Part shown: piece by piece, positions 1-9,724 of the stretch
Position numbering within the stretch: position 1 is the first letter of the stretch
How the letters are laid out: every line of letters starts with the position of its first letter
Assembly (NCBI GenBank): GCA_027621535.1
Contig: JAQCBB010000011.1
Location: forward strand, 1 to 35,119
From: Pseudomonadota bacterium
Lineage (GTDB): Bacteria; Pseudomonadota; Gammaproteobacteria; Burkholderiales; Methylophilaceae
Length of the DNA stretch: 35,119 bases
Direction of reading: 5' to 3'
Position numbers and translations under genes: made by a program
The notes under the pieces: model-generated
Seen by the model: the letters and a program-made list of their open reading frames with translations, nothing else
Database searches by the model: none
What the model was told of the DNA's origin: nothing

Positions 1-1
1 A

Positions 2-1807
2 GCAGGAGCTCGTGCTTTATGGAGAGCTACTGGAATGAAAGATGGTGACTTTGAGAAACCCATTATTGCAGTAGTTAATTCTTTTACTCAGTTTGTTCCA
101 GGACATGTGCATTTAAAAGACCTAGGACAGCTTGTTGCAACTCAAATTGAAAAACATGGCGGCGTAGCCAAGGAGTTCAATACCATTGCTGTTGATGATG
201 GGATTGCGATGGGCCATGATGGAATGTTATATAGTTTGCCAAGTAGAGATTTGATTGCAGATTCAGTAGAGTATATGGTGAACGCTCATTGCGCGGATGC
301 TATGGTATGTATATCAAATTGTGACAAGATTACTCCGGGCATGTTGATGGCGGCAATGCGGGTAAATATTCCAACTATATTCGTCTCTGGAGGCCCAATG
401 GAGGCTGGTAAGGTCAATTGGGGTGGTCAAGAAGTAAAAGTTGATTTGGTGAGCCCTATGATCGCTTCAGGGGATATCAATATTTCTGATAGTCAGCTTG
501 ATGATCTTGAAAGGTCATCATGTCCAACATGCGGATCATGTTCAGGAATGTTTACTGCAAATTCAATGAATTGCTTAACAGAAGCTCTCGGTTTAAGTCT
601 TCCAGGAAATGGATCAACGCTAGCGACGCATGAAGCTCGAAAGAAATTATTTCTTGATGCAGGTCAGCAAATTGTTGAAATTACAAAAAAATATTATGAA
701 GAAAATCAGAGTAAAGTATTACCAAGATCAATTGCAACAAAAGAGGCTTTTGAGAATGCCATGACCTTAGATGTGGCAATGGGTGGATCGACCAATACCG
801 TTCTCCATTTGCTTGCCGCCGCAAAAGAGGCTGAGGTTGATTTTACTATGAAAGATATTGATCAAATTTCAAGGAATACGCCATGTATAGCAAAAGTAGC
901 CCCCGCGAGCCAAAAATATCATATGGAGGATGTCCATAGAGCTGGTGGCGTTTTTGGAATATTAGCAGAGCTAAACCGAGGCAATTTACTCAATAAAAAT
1001 GTTTCAACTGTGCATTCAGAAACTTTAGAAGACGCTATCTCTAAATATGATATTACTTCAACCCAAGATGAGAGTGTTAAGACCTTTTTTAAGGCTGCTC
1101 CTGGGGGTGTTCGAACAACAGAAGCATTTTCGCAAAATAAATTATGGCCAACATTAGATAATGACCGTGAAAATGGATGTATTCGTAATATTAAAAATGC
1201 GTATTCAGCTGACGGAGGCTTAGCAGTTTTATATGGCAATATTGCTCTTGAGGGATGTATTGTTAAAACTGCAGGGGTGGATGAAGAGATATTAAAATTT
1301 AAGGGAAAGGTAAGGTTGTTTGAGTCTCAAGAAGCTTCAATAAAAGCAATTTTAGGCGATGAAATAAAACCTGGTGATATTGTACTGATCACCTATGAGG
1401 GGCCAAAAGGTGGTCCAGGAATGCAAGAGATGTTGTACCCAACATCCTACTTAAAATCTAAGGGCTTAGGAAAAAAATGTGCTCTACTTACGGATGGAAG
1501 ATTTTCAGGAGGTACTTCTGGTTTGAGCATAGGCCATGTATCCCCAGAAGCTGCAGAGGGTGGAAGTATTGGGTTGGTTCAAGAAGGTGATGAAATTATC
1601 ATTGATATTCCCAACAGGACTATCAATGTGTCTCTATCTGATGAGGAATTATTAAAGCGAAGAAAAAAAATGGAATCACTAGGGGCTAATGCATGGAAAC
1701 CCAAGCCAAGGGATAGAAAAGTATCTAAAGCTCTTCAAGCATATGCTTTGATGACCACGAGCGCTTCACAAGGTGCGGTAAGAAATCTTGATCAAATTAA
1801 AAAATGA
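2..1807 (+). CDS. ilvD: Dihydroxy-acid dehydratase, 5' end truncated by the window edge
   Basis: Frame is open from base 2 ([17 protein letters not shown]...), upstream of the listed ATG. IlvD motifs [91 protein letters not shown]. Confidence 0.97.
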   Translation, partial: AGARALWRATGMKDGDFEKPIIAVVNSFTQFVPGHVHLKDLGQLVATQIEKHGGVAKEFNTIAVDDGIAMGHDGMLYSLPSRDLIADSVEYMVNAHCADAMVCISNCDKITPGMLMAAMRVNIPTIFVSGGPMEAGKVNWGGQEVKVDLVSPMIASGDINISDSQLDDLERSSCPTCGSCSGMFTANSMNCLTEALGLSLPGNGSTLATHEARKKLFLDAGQQIVEITKKYYEENQSKVLPRSIATKEAFENAMTLDVAMGGSTNTVLHLLAAAKEAEVDFTMKDIDQISRNTPCIAKVAPASQKYHMEDVHRAGGVFGILAELNRGNLLNKNVSTVHSETLEDAISKYDITSTQDESVKTFFKAAPGGVRTTEAFSQNKLWPTLDNDRENGCIRNIKNAYSADGGLAVLYGNIALEGCIVKTAGVDEEILKFKGKVRLFESQEASIKAILGDEIKPGDIVLITYEGPKGGPGMQEMLYPTSYLKSKGLGKKCALLTDGRFSGGTSGLSIGHVSPEAAEGGSIGLVQEGDEIIIDIPNRTINVSLSDEELLKRRKKMESLGANAWKPKPRDRKVSKALQAYALMTTSASQGAVRNLDQIKK

Positions 1808-2682
1808 ATTCTAGGTATCTAAAAATCGAAAATAATAATAATTTGGATTATTTAAAGATAAATAATCCATTAGCAGAAGCAACAATTTCTCTTCAGGGCG
1901 CACATGTTTCATGGTGGAGACCTAAAAGCTCATCCGAGGATGTGCTTTGGCTATCCTCGAATGCTAGATTTGAAAAAGGAAGGTCAATCAGGGGCGGAGT
2001 TCCAATTGTGTGGCCATGGTTTGGACAACACCCCACAGATAATAGTTATTGCATCCATGGTTTTGCTCGGGTAATTCCCTGGGAGCTGATTAAGTCTCAA
2101 GATTTAAAAAACGGAGCAACAAAGCTACATCTTAAAATGAAACCAACGCAGGATGTTAAAAGACAATTATCTTATGAATTTACATTAGAGTTAATTCTTA
2201 TCATTGGAGAATCTCTAAGCTGCAGTCTTACCACGACGAATGAATCAAATTTTCCATTCATTATTTCGGAAGGATTCCACACATATTTTTATATTTCAGA
2301 TTTACGTAATATAAAAATTAAAGGCCTTGAGAGCGCTGTTTTTTTTGACAAGGTCGGTTCATTCAAAAAAGGAATTGAAGGTGAAGAGATTGTCATCGAT
2401 GAGGGGGAGTTCGATAAGGTTTATATAAATAACAGTAATGATTGTTATATTGAAGATGACATTTTTAATCGTGTCATTACTATTAAGAAATCTAATAGTA
2501 ACTCAACAGTTATCTGGTCACCAGGAAAAGAAAAATCTGAAAAGATGTCTGATATGGGAACAAAAAATGAGTGGCGCAGAATGATTTGTATTGAAACTGT
2601 GAATGTATTAGAAAATAAGGTTGTTATTTATCCAGGAAAATCCCACACAATTGGAACTGAAATAGCAGTCCAGGAATACTAA
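1804..2682 (+). CDS. D-hexose-6-phosphate mutarotase / aldose 1-epimerase family protein (YeaD-like)
   Basis: Motifs [77 protein letters not shown] overlap with the ilvD stop. Confidence 0.9.
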   Translation: MNSRYLKIENNNNLDYLKINNPLAEATISLQGAHVSWWRPKSSSEDVLWLSSNARFEKGRSIRGGVPIVWPWFGQHPTDNSYCIHGFARVIPWELIKSQDLKNGATKLHLKMKPTQDVKRQLSYEFTLELILIIGESLSCSLTTTNESNFPFIISEGFHTYFYISDLRNIKIKGLESAVFFDKVGSFKKGIEGEEIVIDEGEFDKVYINNSNDCYIEDDIFNRVITIKKSNSNSTVIWSPGKEKSEKMSDMGTKNEWRRMICIETVNVLENKVVIYPGKSHTIGTEIAVQEY

Positions 2683-2735
2683 ATATTTCCTTAAATCCAC
2701 ATTGAACTAAAAATTCATGCATTTGACTAATGTAC

Positions 2736-3038
2736 ATGAAAGTTTTGTTATTTATATTTATTTTTGTTAGTCATTTTGCATTTTCTAATGATATGGGAAA
2801 GCAGTTAGCTCAAGATAATGGTTGCCTCGCTTGCCATTCTGTAAAAATAAAAATACTTGGTCCTTCATATCAAGATATTGCAAAAAAATATAAAAATGAT
2901 AAAAAATCTAAAGCTATGTTAATTCAAAAAATAAAAAATGGCGGCACTGGTAATTGGGGAAATATTCCTATGCCGGGTCATCCTAGGATTAAAAATGAAG
3001 ACCTTGATAAAATAGTAACTTGGATTCTATCGATTTAA
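2736..3038 (+). CDS. Small secreted class I cytochrome c (c551/c552-like)
   Basis: Signal peptide MKVLLFIFIFVSHFAFS, heme site CLACH, downstream Met in IPMPGHP; start probably the second ATG (2736) rather than 2730. Confidence 0.88.
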   Translation: MKVLLFIFIFVSHFAFSNDMGKQLAQDNGCLACHSVKIKILGPSYQDIAKKYKNDKKSKAMLIQKIKNGGTGNWGNIPMPGHPRIKNEDLDKIVTWILSI

Positions 3039-3367
3039 ATTGCTGTTTTTATACCCATAGATAAAGTATAAAAATAGACTTAAACTAGTCCAACCAATAA
3101 GCCATGCGATTAATTCACCGAAAGTAACATATTCATAAGCATAGGCGCTACCACAACCCCCAATAGAAGATGCAAGTTCAGCATAGGACAAAGCAGCAAA
3201 TGTGCAAGCTAGACCCGAAATAACAAAAGATAGAACAACTGCTGGCCCAGCCTGATTTGCAGCTGCAATCACAGTTAAGACAAATATACCAGTCCCAATA
3301 ATACAGCCAATGCCAAGAAGGGTGAGATCAGTTACTGTTCAACACCTTTTAAGTTTTGTGTTTTCAT
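3027..3367 (-). pseudogene. Truncated and frameshifted N-terminus of an APC-family amino acid permease
   Basis: Reverse strand from ATG at 3367: MKTQNLKGVEQ then stop; the shifted frame gives TDLTLLGIGCIIGTGIFVLTVIAAANQAGPAVVLSFVISGLACTFAALSYAELASSIGGCGSAYAYEYVTFGELIAWLIGW, then unrelated residues and a stop. Only about the first 90 residues of a roughly 450-aa family are left. Confidence 0.85.
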
Positions 3368-3412
3368 AATGATGGATCCTTTTTTTTCTAAATAAATTAT
3401 TTAGCATATGTC

Positions 3413-4315
3413 TTAAGATAGCCAATCTTTGTTAATAAGAAACTTTGTATATAGCTCTTCTTCAGCACTGCCTTTTTTCGGGGTCCAATCATATGACCAA
3501 TTTACCATAGGCGGCATGGACATTAAGATAGATTCTGTACGACCTCTTGATTGAATTCCAAATAAAGTTCCACGGTCTTGTAATAAATTAAACTCGACGT
3601 AGCGCCCTCGTCTATATAATTGGAATTTTTTTTGTTCATCTGTGTACTCATTATTTTTTCTTTTTTGAACAATCGGCATGTATGCATTTAAAAAGAGATT
3701 TCCGATACTAAAAACCAAATTAGAAGTTTTGATAAACCCAAACTTATTCAAGTCATCAAAAAATATTCCACCAATACCTCTGGGTTCATTACGATGCTTT
3801 AAGTAAAAATATTCATCACATTGTTTTTTATAATCGGGGTAGAGCTTTTCATCAAATTGATCAAGCCCATCTTTAAGTGTTTGATGGAAATGAATGACAT
3901 CTTCTTCAAATGGATAATAAGGGGTCAAATCCATACCACCTCCAAACCACCATACATCATCTGTATTATCTTGGGAGGCAACAAAAAATCGAACATTCAT
4001 ATGAACTGTTGGAATAAAGGGATTGTGAGGATGAAATACAAGAGAAACACCCATTGCCTCCCACTTACGATTTTCTATTTCTGGGTGAGCCTCGGTTGCT
4101 GATTTTGGAAGTTGTGATCCATAAACATGAGAAAAACCAATACCAGCACGTTCAAAAATCCTTCCATTTTCAAGAATACAAGTATTGCCACCACCACCTT
4201 CTGGACGTTGCCATGAGTCGTGAAGAAAAGTTTTAGACTCTATCATTTCAATGGTTTCAATAATTTCATTTTGAAGTGATTGAAATCTACAATTAACCAA
4301 GTCTTTATTTACCAA
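3413..4315 (-). CDS. hemF: Oxygen-dependent coproporphyrinogen III oxidase
   Basis: HemF motifs GGGGNTCILENGRIFERAGIGFSHVYG, WFGGGMDLTPYYPFEED, EPRGIGGIFFDDLN, YVEFNLLQDRGTLFGIQSRGRTESILMSMPP. Confidence 0.97.
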   Translation of the reverse strand: MVNKDLVNCRFQSLQNEIIETIEMIESKTFLHDSWQRPEGGGGNTCILENGRIFERAGIGFSHVYGSQLPKSATEAHPEIENRKWEAMGVSLVFHPHNPFIPTVHMNVRFFVASQDNTDDVWWFGGGMDLTPYYPFEEDVIHFHQTLKDGLDQFDEKLYPDYKKQCDEYFYLKHRNEPRGIGGIFFDDLNKFGFIKTSNLVFSIGNLFLNAYMPIVQKRKNNEYTDEQKKFQLYRRGRYVEFNLLQDRGTLFGIQSRGRTESILMSMPPMVNWSYDWTPKKGSAEEELYTKFLINKDWLS

Positions 4316-4316
4316 G

Positions 4317-4859
4317 TTACTTCCTTATCACTTTCTTAGTATCAAAATCAATAATTTGTGAAGGTTTAGAGTAATTACCAATTTGATCTTTTATAATAAT
4401 ACAAGAGTTGTTATGAAATAACCGGCTACAATCTCTCCACATTTTCAAATTTTTCCCTCCTGACAAATTAGCACTTGTAGATGTGATGGGAAACATTAAA
4501 TTTTTAAGAATAGATGTCATTTTTTTATGATCTGTTACTCTGCATCCTATTTTTATTTGTTTTGGAGCAAGAAAGAAATTTTTTGGTATGAATTTTTTTT
4601 TGAAAAGAAAAGAAGTATGCGGCTTCCAATTTTCAAAGGAATTATATCGATAATAATCATTTTCAATATAACACTTGAATTTGTTTGCGTCATCAGAAAT
4701 TAAAAGAAATGATTTATTTTTTGCCCTTTGTTTTAAAAGGAGTATTTTTTTTAGACTTTTTATTTTTTTTGGATGGCAACCAATACCAAAGCAAGATTCG
4801 GTTGGATGTATTAATATTTTACCAATTAGAAGTTTTCTATTTAATCTTGGTCTTAGCAA
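4317..4859 (-). CDS. tsaC: Divergent Sua5/YrdC/TsaC-type threonylcarbamoyl-AMP synthase
   Basis: HPTESCFGIGCHP near the N-terminus, KQRAKNKSFLLI, FPITSTSANLSGG, SQIIDF; between hemF and purD. Confidence 0.85.
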   Translation of the reverse strand: MLRPRLNRKLLIGKILIHPTESCFGIGCHPKKIKSLKKILLLKQRAKNKSFLLISDDANKFKCYIENDYYRYNSFENWKPHTSFLFKKKFIPKNFFLAPKQIKIGCRVTDHKKMTSILKNLMFPITSTSANLSGGKNLKMWRDCSRLFHNNSCIIIKDQIGNYSKPSQIIDFDTKKVIRK

Positions 4860-4860
4860 A

Positions 4861-6123
4861 TTAATTTAATGCCTTCTTACCAATGTCTTTTCTAAACTGG
4901 CATCCATCAAATGATACTAGGACTGTCATTTTATAAGCTTCATTGTATGCAAGTTCAAGGTTTTTACCTTTCCCAGTTAAGCCTAAAACCCTTCCCCCAT
5001 TTGTTAAAATTTTTTCATCCTCTTTTTTTGTTCCAGCATGAAAAACATATTGTGTAGGACTTTTATAGTTAGCATTTATTACTTCTTTTCCCTTTTCTGG
5101 AGAGTTGGGGTAATTTTTTGCAGCCATTACCACAGTAAGAGCAAAGTCATCATCCCAAAGGGGTTGATGTTTGCCAAGTTTATGATCACAAGCATCATAA
5201 ATTAACTCAAAAAGATCATTTTTCATTCTAAAAAGTATGGGCTGTGTTTCAGGGTCACCCATACGACAATTAAATTCTAAAACTTTTATCTTGTCATCTT
5301 TAATCATTAAGCCTGCATATAAAAAACCTTTGAATGTTATTCCATCTTTTTTTAATCCTTGAATTGAGGGCTCTATAACAGTTTGCATAATTTGATCATG
5401 AATCTTTGGAGTTACAATAGGTGCTGGTGAATAAGCTCCCATCCCCCCAGTATTAGGACCTTGGTCGTTATCTAAAAGTCTTTTGTGGTCTTGGCTTGAG
5501 GCCATTGGAAAAATATTTTCCCCATCGCACATGACAATAAAGCTAGCCTCTTCGCCATCCAAAAACTCCTCTATTACAATTTCAGAACCTGCATTCCCAA
5601 ATTGATTCTCTTCAAGCATGAAATTAATCGCTGTGTGAGCATCTTCTTTTGTGAGCGCGATGATCACTCCCTTGCCTGCTGCGAGCCCATCTGCTTTAAT
5701 CACAATTGGCATTTTTTGATCATCTATATAGGTATGTGCTAATTTAGCGTCATTGAAGGATTTATAAAATGCTGTTGGTATTTTATGTCTAATCATAAAT
5801 TCCTTAGCATATTTTTTTGACGACTCTAGCTTAGCAGCCTGTTTTGATGGGCCAAAAATTCTAAGATGCTTCTTCTCAAATTTATCAACAATACCCTCTG
5901 AAAGAGGTTGCTCAGGGCCTACAACTGTAAGATCAATTTTATTTTCAATTACAAAATCAATTAATTGTTGATGATCGGTGATATTAATATTTTTAATTTT
6001 TGGTTCAGAATCACTTCCACCATTACCTGGTGCGATAAAAACTTCCTTAACATGTTTGCTCTGGGAAATTTTCCATGCAAGCGCATGTTCTCTTCCACCA
6101 CTTCCAATTATTAATGTTTTCAT
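4861..6123 (-). CDS. purD: Phosphoribosylamine--glycine ligase
   Basis: MKTLIIGSGGREHALAWK, APGNGG, GPEQPLSEGIVD, KADGLAAGKGV, EEFLDGEEASF, GPNTGGMGAYSPAP, EFNCRMGDPETQ. Confidence 0.98.
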   Translation of the reverse strand: MKTLIIGSGGREHALAWKISQSKHVKEVFIAPGNGGSDSEPKIKNINITDHQQLIDFVIENKIDLTVVGPEQPLSEGIVDKFEKKHLRIFGPSKQAAKLESSKKYAKEFMIRHKIPTAFYKSFNDAKLAHTYIDDQKMPIVIKADGLAAGKGVIIALTKEDAHTAINFMLEENQFGNAGSEIVIEEFLDGEEASFIVMCDGENIFPMASSQDHKRLLDNDQGPNTGGMGAYSPAPIVTPKIHDQIMQTVIEPSIQGLKKDGITFKGFLYAGLMIKDDKIKVLEFNCRMGDPETQPILFRMKNDLFELIYDACDHKLGKHQPLWDDDFALTVVMAAKNYPNSPEKGKEVINANYKSPTQYVFHAGTKKEDEKILTNGGRVLGLTGKGKNLELAYNEAYKMTVLVSFDGCQFRKDIGKKALN

Positions 6124-6129
6124 AATTAT

Positions 6130-7686
6130 TTAATGTTTAAAATGTCTTGTATTGGTGAATAGCATAATTAAATTATGCTCATTTGCTGCATCAATAACTT
6201 CATCATCCCTAATACTTCCCCCAGGTTGAATGACACATCTTGCTCCATAACTTGCTAATACATCAATACCATCTCTAAATGGAAAAAAGGCATCTGAAGC
6301 TACAACACTATCTGATAAATTAAGGTTAGCATTTTCAGCCTTAATTGCCGCGATTCTTGTACTATCTACTCGGCTCATTTGGCCAGCTCCAACACCGAGA
6401 GTGCGTTGATCTTTGCAAAAAATGATGGCATTTGATTTTACATATTTGGCAATATGCCATGCAAATGTCATGTCTAACAGCTGAGTATTGTTAGGCTTAA
6501 GTTTACTGACTATTAAACAGTCTTGTATATTGAAATCAATTTGATCTGGAGTTTGAATAAGCACACCTCCACCAATTTTTTTTATATCAAAACTATCATT
6601 TCCTTTTTCATTAGGTATCTTTAACAGTCTTAAATTCTTTTTAGCTTTAAAAATTTTGAGTGCCTCATCAGAAAAATCTGGGGCGATAATGAGTTCTGCA
6701 AATTGCTGTTCGATTTCAAGGGATGTTTCTAGATCAATTATTGTATTAAAAGCGATAATTCCCCCAAATGAAGATGTTGGATCAGTTTGAAAAGCTTTTT
6801 GATATGACTCTTTTGCTGAGCTAGCAGAAGCAACACCACATGGATTTGCATGTTTGACAATTACACAGGAGATATTTTCAAGATTTTTTACACATTCCCA
6901 TGCAGTTTCAGCATCGTTAAGGTTATTAAAAGAAAGTTCTTTTCCTTGAATTTGGGTAAAATTTGATAATGCGCCTTTATAATCAGTTTTTTGAGTATAA
7001 AACGCTGCACTTTGATGGGGATTTTCACCATATCTCATATCCATTTTTTTTTCTAAATTTATAGTCATAATTTCAGGAAATAGATTTTTGCTGAGTGTCT
7101 TGTCAGACAGGTAATTAAATATTGCTTGATCATAATTTGAAGTATGATGAAATGCTTTTTTTGCTAATTCTTTTTTTAATTCTTGAGATAACTCCCCATT
7201 ATTAGATTCCAATTCTGAAATGATCAAATCGTAATCTTTTGGATCGGTCAATATAGCAACATCATTATGATTCTTTGCAGAGGATCTGATCATCGCTGGG
7301 CCTCCGATATCAATATTTTCGATAGCCTCTTCAAATGTTGAGTTAGGATTTTCTATGGTTTTAATGAAAGGATATAAATTTATAACTACTAAATCAATTG
7401 GCTCAATAGCATGTTCTTTTAAGGTCTCAATATGATCATCTAGATCCCTTCGAGCTAAAATACCACCATGAATAATGGGATTTAAAGTCTTTACTCTGCC
7501 ATCCAGAATCTCCGGGAATCCAGTATGCTCAGATACTTCAGTAACATTGATTTTACTGTCTCTTAATACTTGTGCACTTCCACCTGTAGATAAAATTTTT
7601 ATACCTAAGGCTGATAATCTGTGGCCTAACTCCACGAGTCCTGTTTTATCAGAAACGCTGATAAGTGCTGTTTTAACTTTTGCCAT
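6130..7686 (-). CDS. purH: Bifunctional AICAR transformylase / IMP cyclohydrolase
   Basis: ALISVSDKTGLVELG, STGGSAQVLRD, GRVKTLNPIIHGGIL, MRYGENPHQSAAFY, KHANPCGVA, SFGGIIAFN, GVGAGQMSRVDS, SDAFFPFRDGID. Confidence 0.98.
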   Translation of the reverse strand: MAKVKTALISVSDKTGLVELGHRLSALGIKILSTGGSAQVLRDSKINVTEVSEHTGFPEILDGRVKTLNPIIHGGILARRDLDDHIETLKEHAIEPIDLVVINLYPFIKTIENPNSTFEEAIENIDIGGPAMIRSSAKNHNDVAILTDPKDYDLIISELESNNGELSQELKKELAKKAFHHTSNYDQAIFNYLSDKTLSKNLFPEIMTINLEKKMDMRYGENPHQSAAFYTQKTDYKGALSNFTQIQGKELSFNNLNDAETAWECVKNLENISCVIVKHANPCGVASASSAKESYQKAFQTDPTSSFGGIIAFNTIIDLETSLEIEQQFAELIIAPDFSDEALKIFKAKKNLRLLKIPNEKGNDSFDIKKIGGGVLIQTPDQIDFNIQDCLIVSKLKPNNTQLLDMTFAWHIAKYVKSNAIIFCKDQRTLGVGAGQMSRVDSTRIAAIKAENANLNLSDSVVASDAFFPFRDGIDVLASYGARCVIQPGGSIRDDEVIDAANEHNLIMLFTNTRHFKH

Positions 7687-7697
7687 AAAAGATAGTA

Positions 7698-7931
7698 TTA
7701 AAAATTTAAATTATAGAGTTCGAGCTTTTTTCTCAAAGTATTCCTGTTTAAGCCTAAAATTTCTGCTGCTTTTGTTTGATTACCTTGAGCATAATTCATT
7801 ATATAAATTAATAATGGTTTTTCTACAGACCTTAAAACCATTTCATACACCGCATTAGGGTTTTCGCCTTCAAGATCATGAAAGTAGCTTTCAAGAAGAT
7901 TTTCTATTATGTCAGGTAGGTCTTGTTTCAT
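7698..7931 (-). CDS. fis: DNA-binding protein Fis
   Basis: C-terminal HTH QGNQTKAAEILGLNRNTLRKKL; directly downstream of dusB, the conserved dusB-fis arrangement. Confidence 0.95.
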   Translation of the reverse strand: MKQDLPDIIENLLESYFHDLEGENPNAVYEMVLRSVEKPLLIYIMNYAQGNQTKAAEILGLNRNTLRKKLELYNLNF

Positions 7932-7933
7932 TT

Positions 7934-8944
7934 TTAGGCAAATGAAAAACTTTCATTATTATTGACAAAAAGGGAGTCCTCTTTAAGGCTTTGGAAAAAT
8001 TCCTTTATATAATTAATCTGTTCGGATGTGTTATCAATGGTATTCATTTTTGAACGAAACATTGCTGAATTTTTGAAACCTTTTGTGTACCAAGATATAT
8101 GCTTCCTGGCTACTCTCAAGCCAGACTCTTCTCCATAAAAGTTATATAAATCAATGACATGTTCAAGAGTCGTTTTTTCTACTTCGTCAATGGTGGGAGG
8201 CATTAAATGATTGCCAGTTTTAATGAAATGATCAATTTCTCTAAAAATCCAGGGTCTTCCTTGGGCTGCACGTCCAATCATTACACCGTCTGCAGAGGTT
8301 TGTCTCAGGACCTCAAGAGCTTTTTCTGGAGTGGTAATATCACCATTAGCAATAACGGGTATGCTAATTTCATTTTTTACAGCCGCTATAGTTTCATACT
8401 CAGCCTCTCCATTATAGTGACATGCTCTAGTTCTTCCATGAATAGCGAGCGCTTGAATACCTGAGCTTTCAGCAATTTTGGCAATATTTATTGCATTTTT
8501 ATGTTGTTTATCCCATCCGGTTCTAATTTTAAGGGTCACTGGAACGGGTGAAGCTTTTACGACCGATTCTAAAATCTTTTTAACAAGATCTTCATGTTGA
8601 AGTAGGGCCGATCCAGCCATAACATTACAGATTTTCTTTGCTGGACAACCCATATTGATATCTATAATTTGAGCACCTTTATCTGCATTATACTTTGCAG
8701 CTTCAGCCATCATTTTTGGATCTGCACCAGCAATTTGAACAGATATTGGGTCAACTTCTCCTTCATGATTTGCTCTGCGAATGGTTTTTGAGCTTCCATA
8801 AAGTAAAGAGTTGGATGTAACCATTTCACTTACAGCCATCCCTGCGCCATATTTTTTACATAACTGACGGAAAGGTCGATCGGTTACACCTGCCATTGGG
8901 GCAACAACAATATTATTTTTAAGTTTATGAGGACCGATTTGCAT
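7934..8944 (-). CDS. dusB: tRNA-dihydrouridine synthase B
   Basis: APMAGVTDRPFRQLCKKYGAGMAVSEMV, IDINMGCPAKKICN, GSALLQ, LAIHGRTR, IGRAAQGRPWIF. Confidence 0.97.
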   Translation of the reverse strand: MQIGPHKLKNNIVVAPMAGVTDRPFRQLCKKYGAGMAVSEMVTSNSLLYGSSKTIRRANHEGEVDPISVQIAGADPKMMAEAAKYNADKGAQIIDINMGCPAKKICNVMAGSALLQHEDLVKKILESVVKASPVPVTLKIRTGWDKQHKNAINIAKIAESSGIQALAIHGRTRACHYNGEAEYETIAAVKNEISIPVIANGDITTPEKALEVLRQTSADGVMIGRAAQGRPWIFREIDHFIKTGNHLMPPTIDEVEKTTLEHVIDLYNFYGEESGLRVARKHISWYTKGFKNSAMFRSKMNTIDNTSEQINYIKEFFQSLKEDSLFVNNNESFSFA

Positions 8945-8998
8945 TATCTAAATGAGTCAATAAAATAGACTGCCTATTTTATAGGCAATTGTCCGGTT

Positions 8999-9724
8999 TT
9001 AAAAGTCATACCCAAGTTCTTTTATATATTTTTTTATTATGCTCATAGATTGTTGAACTTGCATCTTATCTCCTTTCACACCAAACTCAACTTGGCGGTG
9101 AGGTGTAATTTTAGGCAGACTGTACATCTTCACAAGAGGAAATTGAGATTCGATATCATTCATAAGATCAATCAAAAAGCTTTCAGCAATATTTTTTATA
9201 ACAATTGATTGATCATCTAAATCTGATTTAATTTTGGGGAGTTTATTATTGAAAATCCATTCCATCATCGGCCATGCCATTTCTGGAAATCCGGGCATAA
9301 AAAAATGTACGCCAACATAAAAACCTGGAATCTGATTTATTGGGTTAGGAATTATTTCAGCTCCTTCAGGAAAATAGGACATTAATACTCTTTTTGGATA
9401 AGCTTCCTTACCAAATTTATTTTCAATTAGTGATAATGCTTCTGGATGAACCACCAGTTTTTTTTGATAAGCTATTGCGGCACTTTGTCTTGTGTGATCA
9501 TCGGGTGTAGCACCAATTCCACCAAAGCAGAATATTGTTTTATTTGTATAATTTGCGATAGCCTTTGAGATTTCTTCTCGTTCATCTGAAACATAAATTG
9601 CTTGATTAAGCTCATAATCATAGAATTTACATAACTCAAGTATTTTTTTGAAATGCTTATCTTCTCTCTTTCCTGAAAGAATTTCATCTCCAATTATAAT
9701 TGCTTGAATTTTATTTTTTTGCAT
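8999..9724 (-). CDS. Molybdopterin-binding / CinA N-terminal-like protein
   Basis: IIGDEILSGKREDKHF, FCFGGIGATPDDHTRQ, PNPINQIPGFYV...FMPGFPEMAWPM. Confidence 0.9.
   Translation of the reverse strand: MQKNKIQAIIIGDEILSGKREDKHFKKILELCKFYDYELNQAIYVSDEREEISKAIANYTNKTIFCFGGIGATPDDHTRQSAAIAYQKKLVVHPEALSLIENKFGKEAYPKRVLMSYFPEGAEIIPNPINQIPGFYVGVHFFMPGFPEMAWPMMEWIFNNKLPKIKSDLDDQSIVIKNIAESFLIDLMNDIESQFPLVKMYSLPKITPHRQVEFGVKGDKMQVQQSMSIIKKYIKELGYDF

Noticed and set aside
919-1239. 106-aa ORF antisense to ilvD
   Set aside because: Lies entirely within a conserved coding gene on the other strand; no recognisable motifs.
3821-4236. ORFs antisense to hemF (93 and 60 aa)
   Set aside because: Shadow ORFs of a strongly conserved gene.
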